Source: Catelliglobosispora koreensis DSM 44566 | GTDB lineage: Bacteria; Actinomycetota; Actinomycetes; Mycobacteriales; Micromonosporaceae | Direction of reading: 5' to 3' | Assembly: GCF_000379685.1 (NCBI RefSeq) | Contig: NZ_KB903283.1 | Span: forward strand, 422,508-486,507 | DNA length: 64,000 nucleotides | Part shown: positions 8,150-15,924 of the stretch, piece by piece | Layout: each line of letters opens with the position of its first letter | Numbering within the stretch: position 1 is the first letter of the stretch | Made by a program: the position numbers and the translations under genes | The notes under the pieces: model-generated | The model's input: the letters and a program-made list of their open reading frames with translations, nothing else | The model's database searches: none | Told to the model about the DNA's origin: nothing

Positions 8150-9701
8150 ACTGAACCTCGATCCAGCGGTCGTGCAACGGGCCCGCGAACTGGCACGCCT
8201 TGCGGGGCAGCCAGTCGTGGACATGGCCCGTTCCCACACCACCGTTTCGGTGGAGCGTGCCGTGCTGCGCCTGGCCGGGATCACCGGCGCGGACGCTGAC
8301 GGCATCCCGTGGGTCAACCGGCTGGTGGATCAGGTACGCGACGACGTCGGACTCGGCCATGGCGCGACACTGCCGGTGTTTCACGCTCTGGCCGAGTCCG
8401 GTGTGGACGGTGACCTGACCCTGCTGGCGCAGAAGGCGGCAGCAGGGTCGGTCAAGTTCCACATTCCTGAGGGCAAGCACGCCACCGCCGCCAAGAAGCT
8501 GTCGAAAAGGGCTGTGGCTCAGGGCATCAAGACGATCGACCGCAACCGCTTGGAGCGCGACAAGCTCATCAAGAAGCACGGTGAGCCGAAGCAGCGGCCG
8601 TGGATTTACCTCATCGTCGCCACCGGTGACATCTACGAGGACATTCCGCAGGCTCAGGCGGCGGCGCGCGCTGGTGCCGATGTCATCGCGGTCATCCGGT
8701 CCACGGGACAGTCTCTTTTGGACTATGTGCCCGAAGGCGCGACCAGAGAAGGTTTCGCCGGAACGTATGCCACGCAAGAGAACTTCCGCCTCATGCGGGC
8801 CGCGCTCGACGAGTCGTCGAAAGAACTGGGCCGCTACATCCGGCTGACCAACTACGCTTCCGGGCTTTGCATGCCCGAGATCGCGACCCTGGCCGGGTTG
8901 CAGCGGCTGGACATGATGCTCAACGACTCGATGTACGGCATCTTGTTCCGCGACATCAACCCGATCCGGACGTTTGTCGACCAGCGGTTCTCACGCCAGA
9001 TCCACGCTCGCGCCGGCATCATCATCAATACGGGCGAGGACAACTACCTCACGACCGCCGACGCCGTTGAGGCCGCGCACACGGTCACGGTTTCCCAGCT
9101 GCTCAACGAATATTTCGCTCACGAGGCGGGGCTTGAGGACTGGCAGCTCGGCCTCGGGCACGCGTTTGAAATCAACCCGGATCTGCCCGAGTCGTTCCGG
9201 CTCGAACTCGCGCACGCCTTGCTGGCCCGCGAGCTTTTCCCCGACGCACCACTGAAGTGGATGCCGCCGACCAAGCACATGACCGGTGACGTGTTCCGCG
9301 GCAACCTGCTCGACGGGTTCTTCAACCTAGTCGGAACCCTAACCGGGCAAGGCATTCTGCTCGTGGGCATGATGACCGAAGCCGTGGTCACGCCCTGGCT
9401 GTCCGACCGCGACATCGCTTTGCAGAACGTGCGCTACGTTTTGGGCGCCGCCGGTGGGTTGCACGAGGACTTCGTGCCGGCGCCGGGTGGTTTCATCCAG
9501 CAACGAGCTCATGGGGTACTAGGTGAGGCCGTCACGCTGCTGGAAGAAATCGTTGACGACACGCTGCTGAACGCGATCGCCGACGGCACGTTCGGCATCA
9601 TGAAGCGTCCCGCCAACCGGGGTAAAGGCCTCGACGGTGTCGCCAAACACGAAGACGGCTATTACAACCCCGCGACGGAGATCCTGGAGGCCGGGAAATG
9701 A
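8136..9701 (+). CDS. kamD: beta-lysine 5,6-aminomutase alpha subunit
   Basis: 521 aa from ATG 8136, which lies inside the end of the amidohydrolase gene and follows GGAGAAAC; length matches KamD of lysine fermenters (about 516). The subunit forms the TIM barrel that holds PLP and substrate, with the typical segments PEGATREGFAGTYATQENFR, YASGLCMPEIA and GVLGEAVTLLEEIV. With KamE and adenosylcobalamin it moves the terminal amino group of beta-lysine (or D-lysine) to C5. It overlaps kamE by ATGA, as expected for subunits made in equal amounts. Confidence 0.93.
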   Translation: MNLNRLNLDPAVVQRARELARLAGQPVVDMARSHTTVSVERAVLRLAGITGADADGIPWVNRLVDQVRDDVGLGHGATLPVFHALAESGVDGDLTLLAQKAAAGSVKFHIPEGKHATAAKKLSKRAVAQGIKTIDRNRLERDKLIKKHGEPKQRPWIYLIVATGDIYEDIPQAQAAARAGADVIAVIRSTGQSLLDYVPEGATREGFAGTYATQENFRLMRAALDESSKELGRYIRLTNYASGLCMPEIATLAGLQRLDMMLNDSMYGILFRDINPIRTFVDQRFSRQIHARAGIIINTGEDNYLTTADAVEAAHTVTVSQLLNEYFAHEAGLEDWQLGLGHAFEINPDLPESFRLELAHALLARELFPDAPLKWMPPTKHMTGDVFRGNLLDGFFNLVGTLTGQGILLVGMMTEAVVTPWLSDRDIALQNVRYVLGAAGGLHEDFVPAPGGFIQQRAHGVLGEAVTLLEEIVDDTLLNAIADGTFGIMKRPANRGKGLDGVAKHEDGYYNPATEILEAGK

Positions 9702-10441
9702 CGAAGACAGTTGTCCGGCCCTATGGCGACACGACCGGCGATGGCATGACTCAGGTCAGCTTCACGCTGCCGATCCCGCACGACAAGAAGGCCGAAGGCG
9801 CCGCGCTTCAGCTGGCGGCCAAGATGGGCCTCGACCCGGCGATGCTGGTGCACGCCAAGCAGATGGGCGATGGCTTCACGTTCTTCGTCATCTACGGCAG
9901 CGTCCGGCATCTCGTCGAGCTGGACAAGGTGCAGGTGGTCGAGCGCGACTTCCCGTTGCTGGGGTCTAAAGAAATCAACACGATCGTCAAGCAGAAGCTG
10001 CGGCGCAAGCTGTCCGTTGTCGGGGCGTGCATCGGCACGGACGCGCACACGGTCGGCATTGACGCGATCCTGAACATCAAAGGGATCGCGGGGGAGAAGG
10101 GCCTGGAGTACTACCGCGAGTTCAAAGTCGTGAACATGGGTGCCCAGGTGACCGTCCCGGAACTCGTTGCCGCCGCTAAGCAGGAGAAGGCTGATGCCGT
10201 GCTGGTGTCGCAGGTGGTGACCCAGCGCGACGCGCACCTGTACAACACGCGTGAGATGACGGCGGCGTTCCGTGAGGCCATGCCCGCCGGCAAGCGCCCG
10301 CTGCTCATCGTGGGCGGCCCGCGCTTCGATGAGCTGATGGCCGGAGAGCTTGGGGTGGACCGCATCTTCGGCCGCGGCACGACTCCCCGCGAAGTCGCCA
10401 GCTATCTCGTGCACTCTCTCGTTACCCAAAGGAGCAAGTAG
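9698..10441 (+). CDS. kamE: beta-lysine 5,6-aminomutase beta subunit, B12-binding
   Basis: 247 aa. It has an N-terminal dimerisation segment (about 1-100) and a C-terminal cobalamin-binding Rossmann domain. The base-off B12 motif DxHxxG is D115-A-H117-T-V-G. K128 lies exactly 11 residues after the cobalt-ligating His, the same spacing as the PLP-binding Lys144/His133 pair of the Acetoanaerobium sticklandii enzyme, so both cofactor sites look intact. It is coupled to kamD by ATGA, and the kal start codon follows its stop directly. Confidence 0.94.
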   Translation: MTKTVVRPYGDTTGDGMTQVSFTLPIPHDKKAEGAALQLAAKMGLDPAMLVHAKQMGDGFTFFVIYGSVRHLVELDKVQVVERDFPLLGSKEINTIVKQKLRRKLSVVGACIGTDAHTVGIDAILNIKGIAGEKGLEYYREFKVVNMGAQVTVPELVAAAKQEKADAVLVSQVVTQRDAHLYNTREMTAAFREAMPAGKRPLLIVGGPRFDELMAGELGVDRIFGRGTTPREVASYLVHSLVTQRSK

Positions 10442-10816
10442 ATGTCCGTCGGTCTCAAGGTGACCCACCGCCGTTATGTGCCGTACAGCCACGCGCACTA
10501 CGCGGGCAACCTCGTCGACGGCGCCTACGCGCTGGCCGCTTTTGGTGATGTGGCCACGGAGGTGTGTATCCGCACCGATGGCGATGAAGGGCTGTTCGCG
10601 TCCTATTCGGACGTTCAGTTCAAGGCGCCGATGAAAGCCGGGGACGTCCTGGAAATCAACGCCACCATCACCCGGATGGGCACGCGCAGCCGCACCATCG
10701 ACTTTGAGGTGCTCGTTGTGTGCCGTGGCACGCAAGGATCCCAGGCCGATGTGCTCGACCCGCCGATTGTCGCGGTGACCGCCACCGGAACCGTGGTCGT
10801 GCCGCCAAAGTCATGA
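10442..10816 (+). CDS. kal: 3-aminobutyryl-CoA ammonia-lyase (hotdog fold)
   Basis: 124 aa, the usual Kal length, starting directly after the kamE stop with AAGGAG inside the end of kamE. It is a single hotdog domain with the family start RRYVPYSHAHYAGNLVDGAYAL and the strand SYSDVQFKAPMKAGDVLE. Kal removes ammonia from L-3-aminobutyryl-CoA to give crotonyl-CoA, the last dedicated step of the pathway before butyrate or beta-oxidation-type reactions. It overlaps the following gene by ATGA. Without the family context a hotdog thioesterase could be considered, but the sequence and operon both fit Kal. Confidence 0.88.
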   Translation: MSVGLKVTHRRYVPYSHAHYAGNLVDGAYALAAFGDVATEVCIRTDGDEGLFASYSDVQFKAPMKAGDVLEINATITRMGTRSRTIDFEVLVVCRGTQGSQADVLDPPIVAVTATGTVVVPPKS

Positions 10817-12108
10817 TCGTCACGTGCGTCGACGTCGGGTCGACGTTCACCAAAGCGGTGGCCGTGCAAGACGGTCAGCTGATCGCCAGCGCGGCACACC
10901 GCACGACGGTCGAAACCGATGTGCTGCATGGGCTTGACGCTGCCGTCGCCGCGACCGGTGTCAAACCCGACGAGCTGCTGGTGTGCTCGTCGGCGGGAGG
11001 CGGGCTGCGGCTGGCCGTCATCGGCTACGAACGGCTCGTGACGGCGCAGGCTGGGTACAGGGTGGGTTTGTCGGCCGGGGCACGGGTCGTGCACGTGGCC
11101 GCCGGGATGCTGCCGTCTTTGGACGAGCTGCGGGCGGCCCGCCCCGACGTGGTGCTGCTCGTGGGCGGCACCGACGGTGGCGACGCGGAGACGATTAGTC
11201 ACAACGCTTTGAAGCTGGCGAAGGCACGGTGGCGGGTGCCGGTTGTGCTGGCCGGAAACGCTTCGGTGGCCTCCGAACTGTCCGAACTGCTCGCCGCCAA
11301 AGGTGTCCCCGTGACGGTGGCCGGGAACGTGTTGCCCAGCATCGGTGTGCTCGATCCCGGCCCGGCCCGCGCGGCGATCCGTGAAGTGTTCCTCAAGCAC
11401 GTCATCGGCGGTAAGAAACTGTCGCGGGGCAAGCGGTTCGCGTCCCTGGTGCGCGGTGCGACGCCGGACTTGGTGCTCACGGGAGTGGAGCTGCTCGCGG
11501 CGCATACGCAAGGCGACTTGCTCGTCGTCGACGTGGGTGGCGCGACCACGGATGTCTATTCCGTGCTCAATCCCACGCACGAGATTGGCGAAGCCGAAGT
11601 CGCCGGGGTGCTCACAGCCGCGCGGACCGTCGAAGGCGACCTCGGCATGCGCTGGTCGGCGCCGGGCGTTGTCGCCGCTGCGGAGGCCGAAAAACTCATA
11701 GACGCCAATGCCGAGCTGCGCCAAGCGGCGGAAAGTCTCGCGGCACAACCAGAAACCATCGTCAGCTCGATCGACGAAGAGATCGCTGGACTGGCCGTCG
11801 CGGTGGCGTTGCGGCGTCACGCGAGAGGCGAACCCCTTGAGCCAGGCGGGCCGCGCCGGGGTGGCCGAGACTTAAGGGCGGCTCAAATTGTGGTCGGATC
11901 CGGGGGTGTCCTGCGTCACAGTAGCGCCGCGGCGGCTCATCGGATCTTGGCACGTGGACTGCGTGATGACGCTGGTGGCTGGCCGCTGCCCCGGGAACCC
12001 CGCGTGATCGTTGACAGTGCATACGTGCTGGCAGCGGCGGGTTTGCTGGCAGAATCCCGGCCGGCCATGGCGGTGTCCCTCCTGGCATCACGTCTTCTTG
12101 ACTCCTGA
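10813..12108 (+). CDS. GlmL/MutL-type ATPase, probable aminomutase reactivase
   Basis: 431 aa from ATG 10813, overlapping the kal stop; an earlier ATG would read through kal. The fold is actin-like: phosphate-1 loop CVDVGSTFTKAVAV at the N-terminus, LVVDVGGATTDVYSV (about 240) as the second phosphate loop, and VGSGGVLRHS near the C-terminus. Proteins annotated as glutamate mutase L or KamB accompany B12-dependent carbon-skeleton and amino mutases and are thought to remove damaged cobalamin from the enzyme. As the last gene of the kam operon it most likely serves KamDE. The MutS-like partner KamC of clostridial clusters is not present here. Confidence 0.83.
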   Translation: MIVTCVDVGSTFTKAVAVQDGQLIASAAHRTTVETDVLHGLDAAVAATGVKPDELLVCSSAGGGLRLAVIGYERLVTAQAGYRVGLSAGARVVHVAAGMLPSLDELRAARPDVVLLVGGTDGGDAETISHNALKLAKARWRVPVVLAGNASVASELSELLAAKGVPVTVAGNVLPSIGVLDPGPARAAIREVFLKHVIGGKKLSRGKRFASLVRGATPDLVLTGVELLAAHTQGDLLVVDVGGATTDVYSVLNPTHEIGEAEVAGVLTAARTVEGDLGMRWSAPGVVAAAEAEKLIDANAELRQAAESLAAQPETIVSSIDEEIAGLAVAVALRRHARGEPLEPGGPRRGGRDLRAAQIVVGSGGVLRHSSAAAAHRILARGLRDDAGGWPLPREPRVIVDSAYVLAAAGLLAESRPAMAVSLLASRLLDS

Positions 12109-12269
12109 GCGCGCCTCCGCGTACCGTCGTTAAGTTCTGTGCTTTGGGGCGGTCAGTAGAAAACGACATATAGTCGGCCCGAAGGCCGTTTGGGTGGCAC
12201 AGAGGCAGCAAGTCCGGGGCGCGGCCGAAGGTCGCGCCCCCGTTCTGTCAGCGGGCAAAGGATGATGTA
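12109..12269 (+). terminator. strong hairpin between the kam operon and lnt
   Basis: This 161-bp gap has no credible gene. At 12216-12240 lies a GC-rich hairpin: GGGGCGCG at 12216-12223 pairs with CGCGCCCC at 12233-12240, extended inward by a G-T and a C-G pair around a short loop. No clear T-run follows, so it may be a weak terminator for the kam operon or a structured 5' leader of lnt. Confidence 0.5.
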
Positions 12270-14147
12270 GTGATCGACGTGCACGAAGCACCATCGCAGA
12301 CGCCCGCTGAACCAGCACCAGTGCCGCAGAACAAGCGCACGCTGACTGGAATCCTTCTCGCGCTCATCGCTGGGGCAGCGCTCCTTCTGGCGTTCCCGCG
12401 TTACGGCCTTTGGTGGACCGCCCCGCTGGGTGTGGCCGCCCTAGCGCTCGCCGTCGACGGCCGGCGTCTGCGGCCCAGTGCCGGGCTCGGCCTGCTCGCT
12501 GGCGTCGTCTTCTTCGCGCCGCTGCTGGCTTGGACCAATCTGCACACCGGTTACGCGCCCTGGCTGATCCTTTCGTTGTACCAAGCGGTTTATTTCGTTG
12601 TCCTGGCGATGGCACTCGCCTTCGTGACCCCGCTCGGCAAACGACGGCCCGCCTTGTGGCCGTTGCTCATCGCGCTGCTGTGGGTCGGCCAGGAAGCCCT
12701 GCGCGACCGGTTCCCGTTCGGCGGATTCCCCTGGGGGCGGCTGGCTTTCAGCCAAGGCGACTCGCCCGCGCTCGCGTTCGCTTCCATCGGCGGCGCGCCC
12801 CTCGTGACCTTCATCGTGGCTCTCGCCGGAGGCGCGCTCGCGCTCGCCATCCGCACCATCCTCCTGCACACCAACCCTTCCGCCCTGCCTGACCCCTCCG
12901 CCAACGGCCATGCTGCCCCCTTGGCCGATCCTGGCGCCGCAAACGCTTCCGCCGCAGGCACGTCTACCGCTTTCACCGCGACTGCTTCCACCGCAAGCGG
13001 CTTCGGCAGCGAAGGCCATGCAACCGCCTCCACGACCGCCGCGAATGGCGTGTCCGGAAGCGCCGGTGCAGCCGAAGGGGCTGGCGCTGGAATGCCTGGG
13101 TCGCGCGGACCTGAAAGCCTCGCGGGAGGGACGGCCGAGACCACGGCGGGCGTCGGACATCATGCTTGGAAAATCGTTGCGGCTTCTGTAGCCGCGGCGG
13201 TGGCCTTGATGGTCGCGGGCCTGGCGATTCCACTGAGCAAACCCGACGGTGCCCCGGTGACGGTCGCGATCGTGCAGGGCAACGTGCCGCGCATGGGGCT
13301 GGATTTCAACGCGCAGCGCAAAGCGGTGCTGGAAAACCATGTCCGGGCAACGATTGACTTGGCGGACAAGGTAAAGCGGGGCGAAGTCAAGCAGCCCGAT
13401 CTCGTCATCTGGCCCGAGAACGCCTCCGACATTGACCCGCTGCTGAACATGGACGCGGCCGCCGCGATCGATGACGCCGCGCTCGCGATCCAGGCACCGA
13501 TCCTCGTGGGCGCCGTGCTGAGCGGGCCGGGGGAGAACCAGTCGCGTAACGCGGGCATCGTGTGGATTCCGGGCAGCGGGCCGAACGGGATGTACCTCAA
13601 GCGTCACCCGGTGCCGTTCGCCGAATACATGCCGATGCGGCCGCTCGTTGAGCCGATCGCGCGCGCGATCACGAACAAAGCCAAGCTGCTGCGCACCGAC
13701 TTCGTCTCCGGCACCGTGCCGGGCGTGCTGGAGATGGACGGCGTCAAGGTGGGCGATGTCATCTGTTTCGAGGTCGCCTACGACGAGGTCGTGCGCGACG
13801 TCGTGACCTCCGGCGCGGATCTGCTCGCGGTGCAGACCAATAACGCGACCTTCGATGCCTCCGAGGCGGCGCAGCAGCTCGCGATGGTGCGGTTGCGTGC
13901 GGTCGAGCACGGCCGCGACGCATTGATGGCGTCAACCGTGGGTATTAGTGCGTTCGTCACCGCCGATGGTGCGGTGCACCAGCCGACCATCTTCAACACA
14001 GAAGCGGTCATAGTGCATGAACTCCGGCCGGGCCGTTCGACTACGCTGGCTACTGGGCTAGGGATGTGGCCGGAGGCCGGGCTGACGCTCCTCGCGGTGG
14101 CGGCTCTGGCCTGGACGGCAGTGACCAGGCGAAGGAGAGCGATGTGA
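12270..14147 (+). CDS. lnt: apolipoprotein N-acyltransferase
   Basis: 625 aa from GTG 12270. Five to six membrane helices fill residues 25-200 and one more lies near 305-320. A nitrilase-like periplasmic domain follows with catalytic Glu in WPENASDID, Lys region in KRHPVPFAEYMP and nucleophile Cys in GDVICFEVAYDE, then a final C-terminal helix. Lnt adds the third acyl chain to lipoproteins. Residues about 205-300 are a low-complexity Ala/Ser/Gly/Thr insert not found in standard Lnt. The stop overlaps the ppm1 GTG by 4 bp; in mycobacteria these two activities are fused in one Ppm1 polypeptide. Confidence 0.92.
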   Translation: MIDVHEAPSQTPAEPAPVPQNKRTLTGILLALIAGAALLLAFPRYGLWWTAPLGVAALALAVDGRRLRPSAGLGLLAGVVFFAPLLAWTNLHTGYAPWLILSLYQAVYFVVLAMALAFVTPLGKRRPALWPLLIALLWVGQEALRDRFPFGGFPWGRLAFSQGDSPALAFASIGGAPLVTFIVALAGGALALAIRTILLHTNPSALPDPSANGHAAPLADPGAANASAAGTSTAFTATASTASGFGSEGHATASTTAANGVSGSAGAAEGAGAGMPGSRGPESLAGGTAETTAGVGHHAWKIVAASVAAAVALMVAGLAIPLSKPDGAPVTVAIVQGNVPRMGLDFNAQRKAVLENHVRATIDLADKVKRGEVKQPDLVIWPENASDIDPLLNMDAAAAIDDAALAIQAPILVGAVLSGPGENQSRNAGIVWIPGSGPNGMYLKRHPVPFAEYMPMRPLVEPIARAITNKAKLLRTDFVSGTVPGVLEMDGVKVGDVICFEVAYDEVVRDVVTSGADLLAVQTNNATFDASEAAQQLAMVRLRAVEHGRDALMASTVGISAFVTADGAVHQPTIFNTEAVIVHELRPGRSTTLATGLGMWPEAGLTLLAVAALAWTAVTRRRRAM

Positions 14148-14923
14148 GCGACCGGGCAGAGGGATACCCAGGCGTTGGGCGCGTTGTAGTGATCATCCCG
14201 ACCTACAACGAGTCCGAGAACGTCCGCCTGATCACTGACCGGGTCCGTCAGGCCGTGCCTGAAGTGGACATCCTCGTCGCTGACGACAACAGCCCTGATG
14301 GCACCGGCGCGATCGCCGATGAGCTGGCCGCCGCTGACCCACAGATCAAGGTCCTGCACCGCAAGGGCAAAGAAGGCTTGGGTGCGGCCTACATCGCTGG
14401 TTTCGGCTGGGCCCGTGAGCACGGCTACGACGTCGTCGTGCAGATGGACGCCGACGGTTCACACGCCCCGGAAGAGCTTCCGCTGCTGCTCAACGCGTTG
14501 CGCGACGCTGACGCGGTGATCGGTTCGCGTTACGTCAAGGGCGGCAAGGTCGTCAACTGGCCCGCGCACCGCTTCCTGCTCTCACGCGGCGGCAACCTTT
14601 ACATCGCCGTCGCCCTGGGCATGGGCATCAAGGACGCGACCGGTGGCTACCGCGCTTACAAACTGTCCGTCTTGGACAAGTCCGAACTCGACTCGATTCA
14701 GTCGGCGGGCTACAGCTACCAGGTCGAGATGACACACCGGATCAACCGCAATGGATTCACCATTGTCGAGGTTCCGATCACGTTCGCCGAGCGTGAGCAC
14801 GGGGCGAGCAAGATGAGCGGCTCGATCGTCAAGGAAGCCATGTGGCGGGTCACCGTCTGGGGCGCCAAGGCGAGAGCCAACGCCGTGCGGCGGGCATTCA
14901 AGCCTAAGAGTCAGTGGCCGTGA
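14144..14923 (+). CDS. ppm1: polyprenol monophosphomannose synthase (GT2)
   Basis: 259 aa from GTG 14144 (GTGA overlap with lnt; GAAGGAGAG upstream). It has the GT2 fold of DPM1-type synthases: VVVIIPTYNESENV, the nucleotide Asp pair VADDNSPDGTG, metal-site QMDADGSHAPEE, GSRYVKGG, and TGGYRAYK with EVPITFAEREHGASKM. The enzyme moves mannose from GDP-mannose to polyprenyl phosphate at the inner membrane face, feeding mannosylated lipids and protein O-mannosylation. It lacks its own membrane anchor, consistent with docking to Lnt made from the same operon. Confidence 0.93.
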   Translation: MSDRAEGYPGVGRVVVIIPTYNESENVRLITDRVRQAVPEVDILVADDNSPDGTGAIADELAAADPQIKVLHRKGKEGLGAAYIAGFGWAREHGYDVVVQMDADGSHAPEELPLLLNALRDADAVIGSRYVKGGKVVNWPAHRFLLSRGGNLYIAVALGMGIKDATGGYRAYKLSVLDKSELDSIQSAGYSYQVEMTHRINRNGFTIVEVPITFAEREHGASKMSGSIVKEAMWRVTVWGAKARANAVRRAFKPKSQWP

Positions 14924-15444
14924 CCGCGCCCGCCGCTCCTGCGGGTTCGGCGAGGTTTCGCCGGCTGCGCTGGGTGCCGCTCGGTGTGCTGCTGCTGGGA
15001 GCGGCCGAGTTCTTCACGCTGATCGCGGTCGCGAAGCTCATCGGCAACACCCTGGTGGCGATCCTGATCCTGATCGCGCTGAGCCTGCTAGGGACCGCTC
15101 TCGTGCGCCGTGAGGGCATCCGCGCGTGGCGGCGGTTGCGGACCGCCCGCAGGGCTGGCGGTCCCGCGGGCGACGAAGTGCTCTACGGCGTGGCCGGGCT
15201 CATCGCCTCGCTGCTTTTGCTCGTGCCAGGCTTCCTGACCGGGATCGCTGGTTTGCTGATGTTGCTGCCGCCAGTGCGCAAGCTCGTGCGCGACCGGCTG
15301 CGCAAGGCGACCGAGAAGCGGGTGCCGCCGCGGGTCGCGGGGAACATGTTCGGCCCGCGCAAAGTACGCGTAGATACAGCGAAGCCGTCCCCTCAAGCGG
15401 GAACGGCTTCGTCAGAAGTAATCGAAGGCGAAATCGTCGACTGA
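14920..15444 (+). CDS. fxsA: FxsA family membrane protein
   Basis: About 174 aa from GTG 14920 (GTGA overlap with ppm1; GTG 14914 is also possible). Two hydrophobic segments come first (VPLGVLLLGAAEFFTLIAV and ILILIALSLLGTALV) and a glycine-rich pair follows (LIASLLLLVPGFLTGIAGLLMLLPP), the standard FxsA layout, then a basic tail. FxsA was named for suppressing phage T7 exclusion when overexpressed in E. coli; its normal role is unknown. The order lnt-ppm1-fxsA-rbpA is common in actinomycetes. Its stop directly abuts the rbpA stop on the other strand. Confidence 0.88.
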   Translation: MTAPAAPAGSARFRRLRWVPLGVLLLGAAEFFTLIAVAKLIGNTLVAILILIALSLLGTALVRREGIRAWRRLRTARRAGGPAGDEVLYGVAGLIASLLLLVPGFLTGIAGLLMLLPPVRKLVRDRLRKATEKRVPPRVAGNMFGPRKVRVDTAKPSPQAGTASSEVIEGEIVD

Positions 15445-15783
15445 TCAACGACCGCGGCGGGTGCGAACCTCAGTCAGGCGCTCGTTGAGGATTTCTTCCA
15501 GCTCCTCGATGGAGCGGCGCTCCAGGAGCATGTCCCAGTGGGTGCGCGGCGGCTTGGTCTTCTTCTGCTCCGGCTCGCTGCCGTCAACGAGACGGGCCAC
15601 GCTGCCGTCGAACTTGCATTCCCACGTCGCGGGCACTTCAGCGTCGACCGCGAAGGGCACCTCGAACTGGTGACCGTTGGCACAGAGATATTCACGGCTC
15701 TGCCTCGGCGCGAGTTCGGTGTTGCGGTCGGACTCATAGCTGACGGCCCCCAGACGGCTTCCCCGCAGCATGCGCTCGCCCAT
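15445..15783 (-). CDS. rbpA: RNA polymerase-binding protein RbpA
   Basis: 112 aa from ATG 15783. The sequence follows mycobacterial and streptomycete RbpA closely: LRGSRLGAVSYESDRN, a central beta core with Cys residues (YLCANGHQFEVPF, WECKF), the basic linker, and the sigma-interaction region RTHWDMLLERRSIEELEEIL. RbpA binds RNA polymerase with group 1 and some group 2 sigma factors and stabilises open complexes. The retained cysteines suggest a zinc-binding, Streptomyces-like form. GAGGGAGAG precedes the start, and a SigR-type promoter lies 41-67 bp upstream. Confidence 0.96.
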   Translation of the reverse strand: MGERMLRGSRLGAVSYESDRNTELAPRQSREYLCANGHQFEVPFAVDAEVPATWECKFDGSVARLVDGSEPEQKKTKPPRTHWDMLLERRSIEELEEILNERLTEVRTRRGR

Positions 15784-15823
15784 ATCAGCTCTCCCTCGCT
15801 TTAAGCCAGTAATCAGTTCATGC

Positions 15824-15850
15824 AACGACACGGCGCGGTTCACGATTCCC
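15824..15850 (-). promoter_or_regulatory. SigR/SigH-type promoter of rbpA
   Basis: On the minus strand GGGAAT (15850-15845) is followed by exactly 18 nt and GTT (15826-15824), matching the GGAAT-N18-GTT consensus of the thiol-stress sigma factor SigR/SigH. The spacing to the rbpA start leaves a leader of roughly 35 nt with a good ribosome site. SigR control of rbpA is known in Streptomyces coelicolor, which supports the call. Confidence 0.75.
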
Positions 15851-15924
15851 GCGACCGGGCAACAATACTCTGTGTTACTCCGTTCGGCCTCACCTGAGGC
15901 GGCCATCACGCTATTGTCCGTTTT

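Noticed and set aside
12109..12269. Riboswitch or small RNA before lnt.
   Set aside because: There is one strong hairpin but no conserved elements of a known class; kept as a terminator-like structure only.
12441..13910. Long minus-strand open frame opposite lnt (489 codons).
   Set aside because: It is antisense to a well-supported Lnt, has Arg/His-rich low-complexity composition and no ribosome site or family motif; it results from high GC content.
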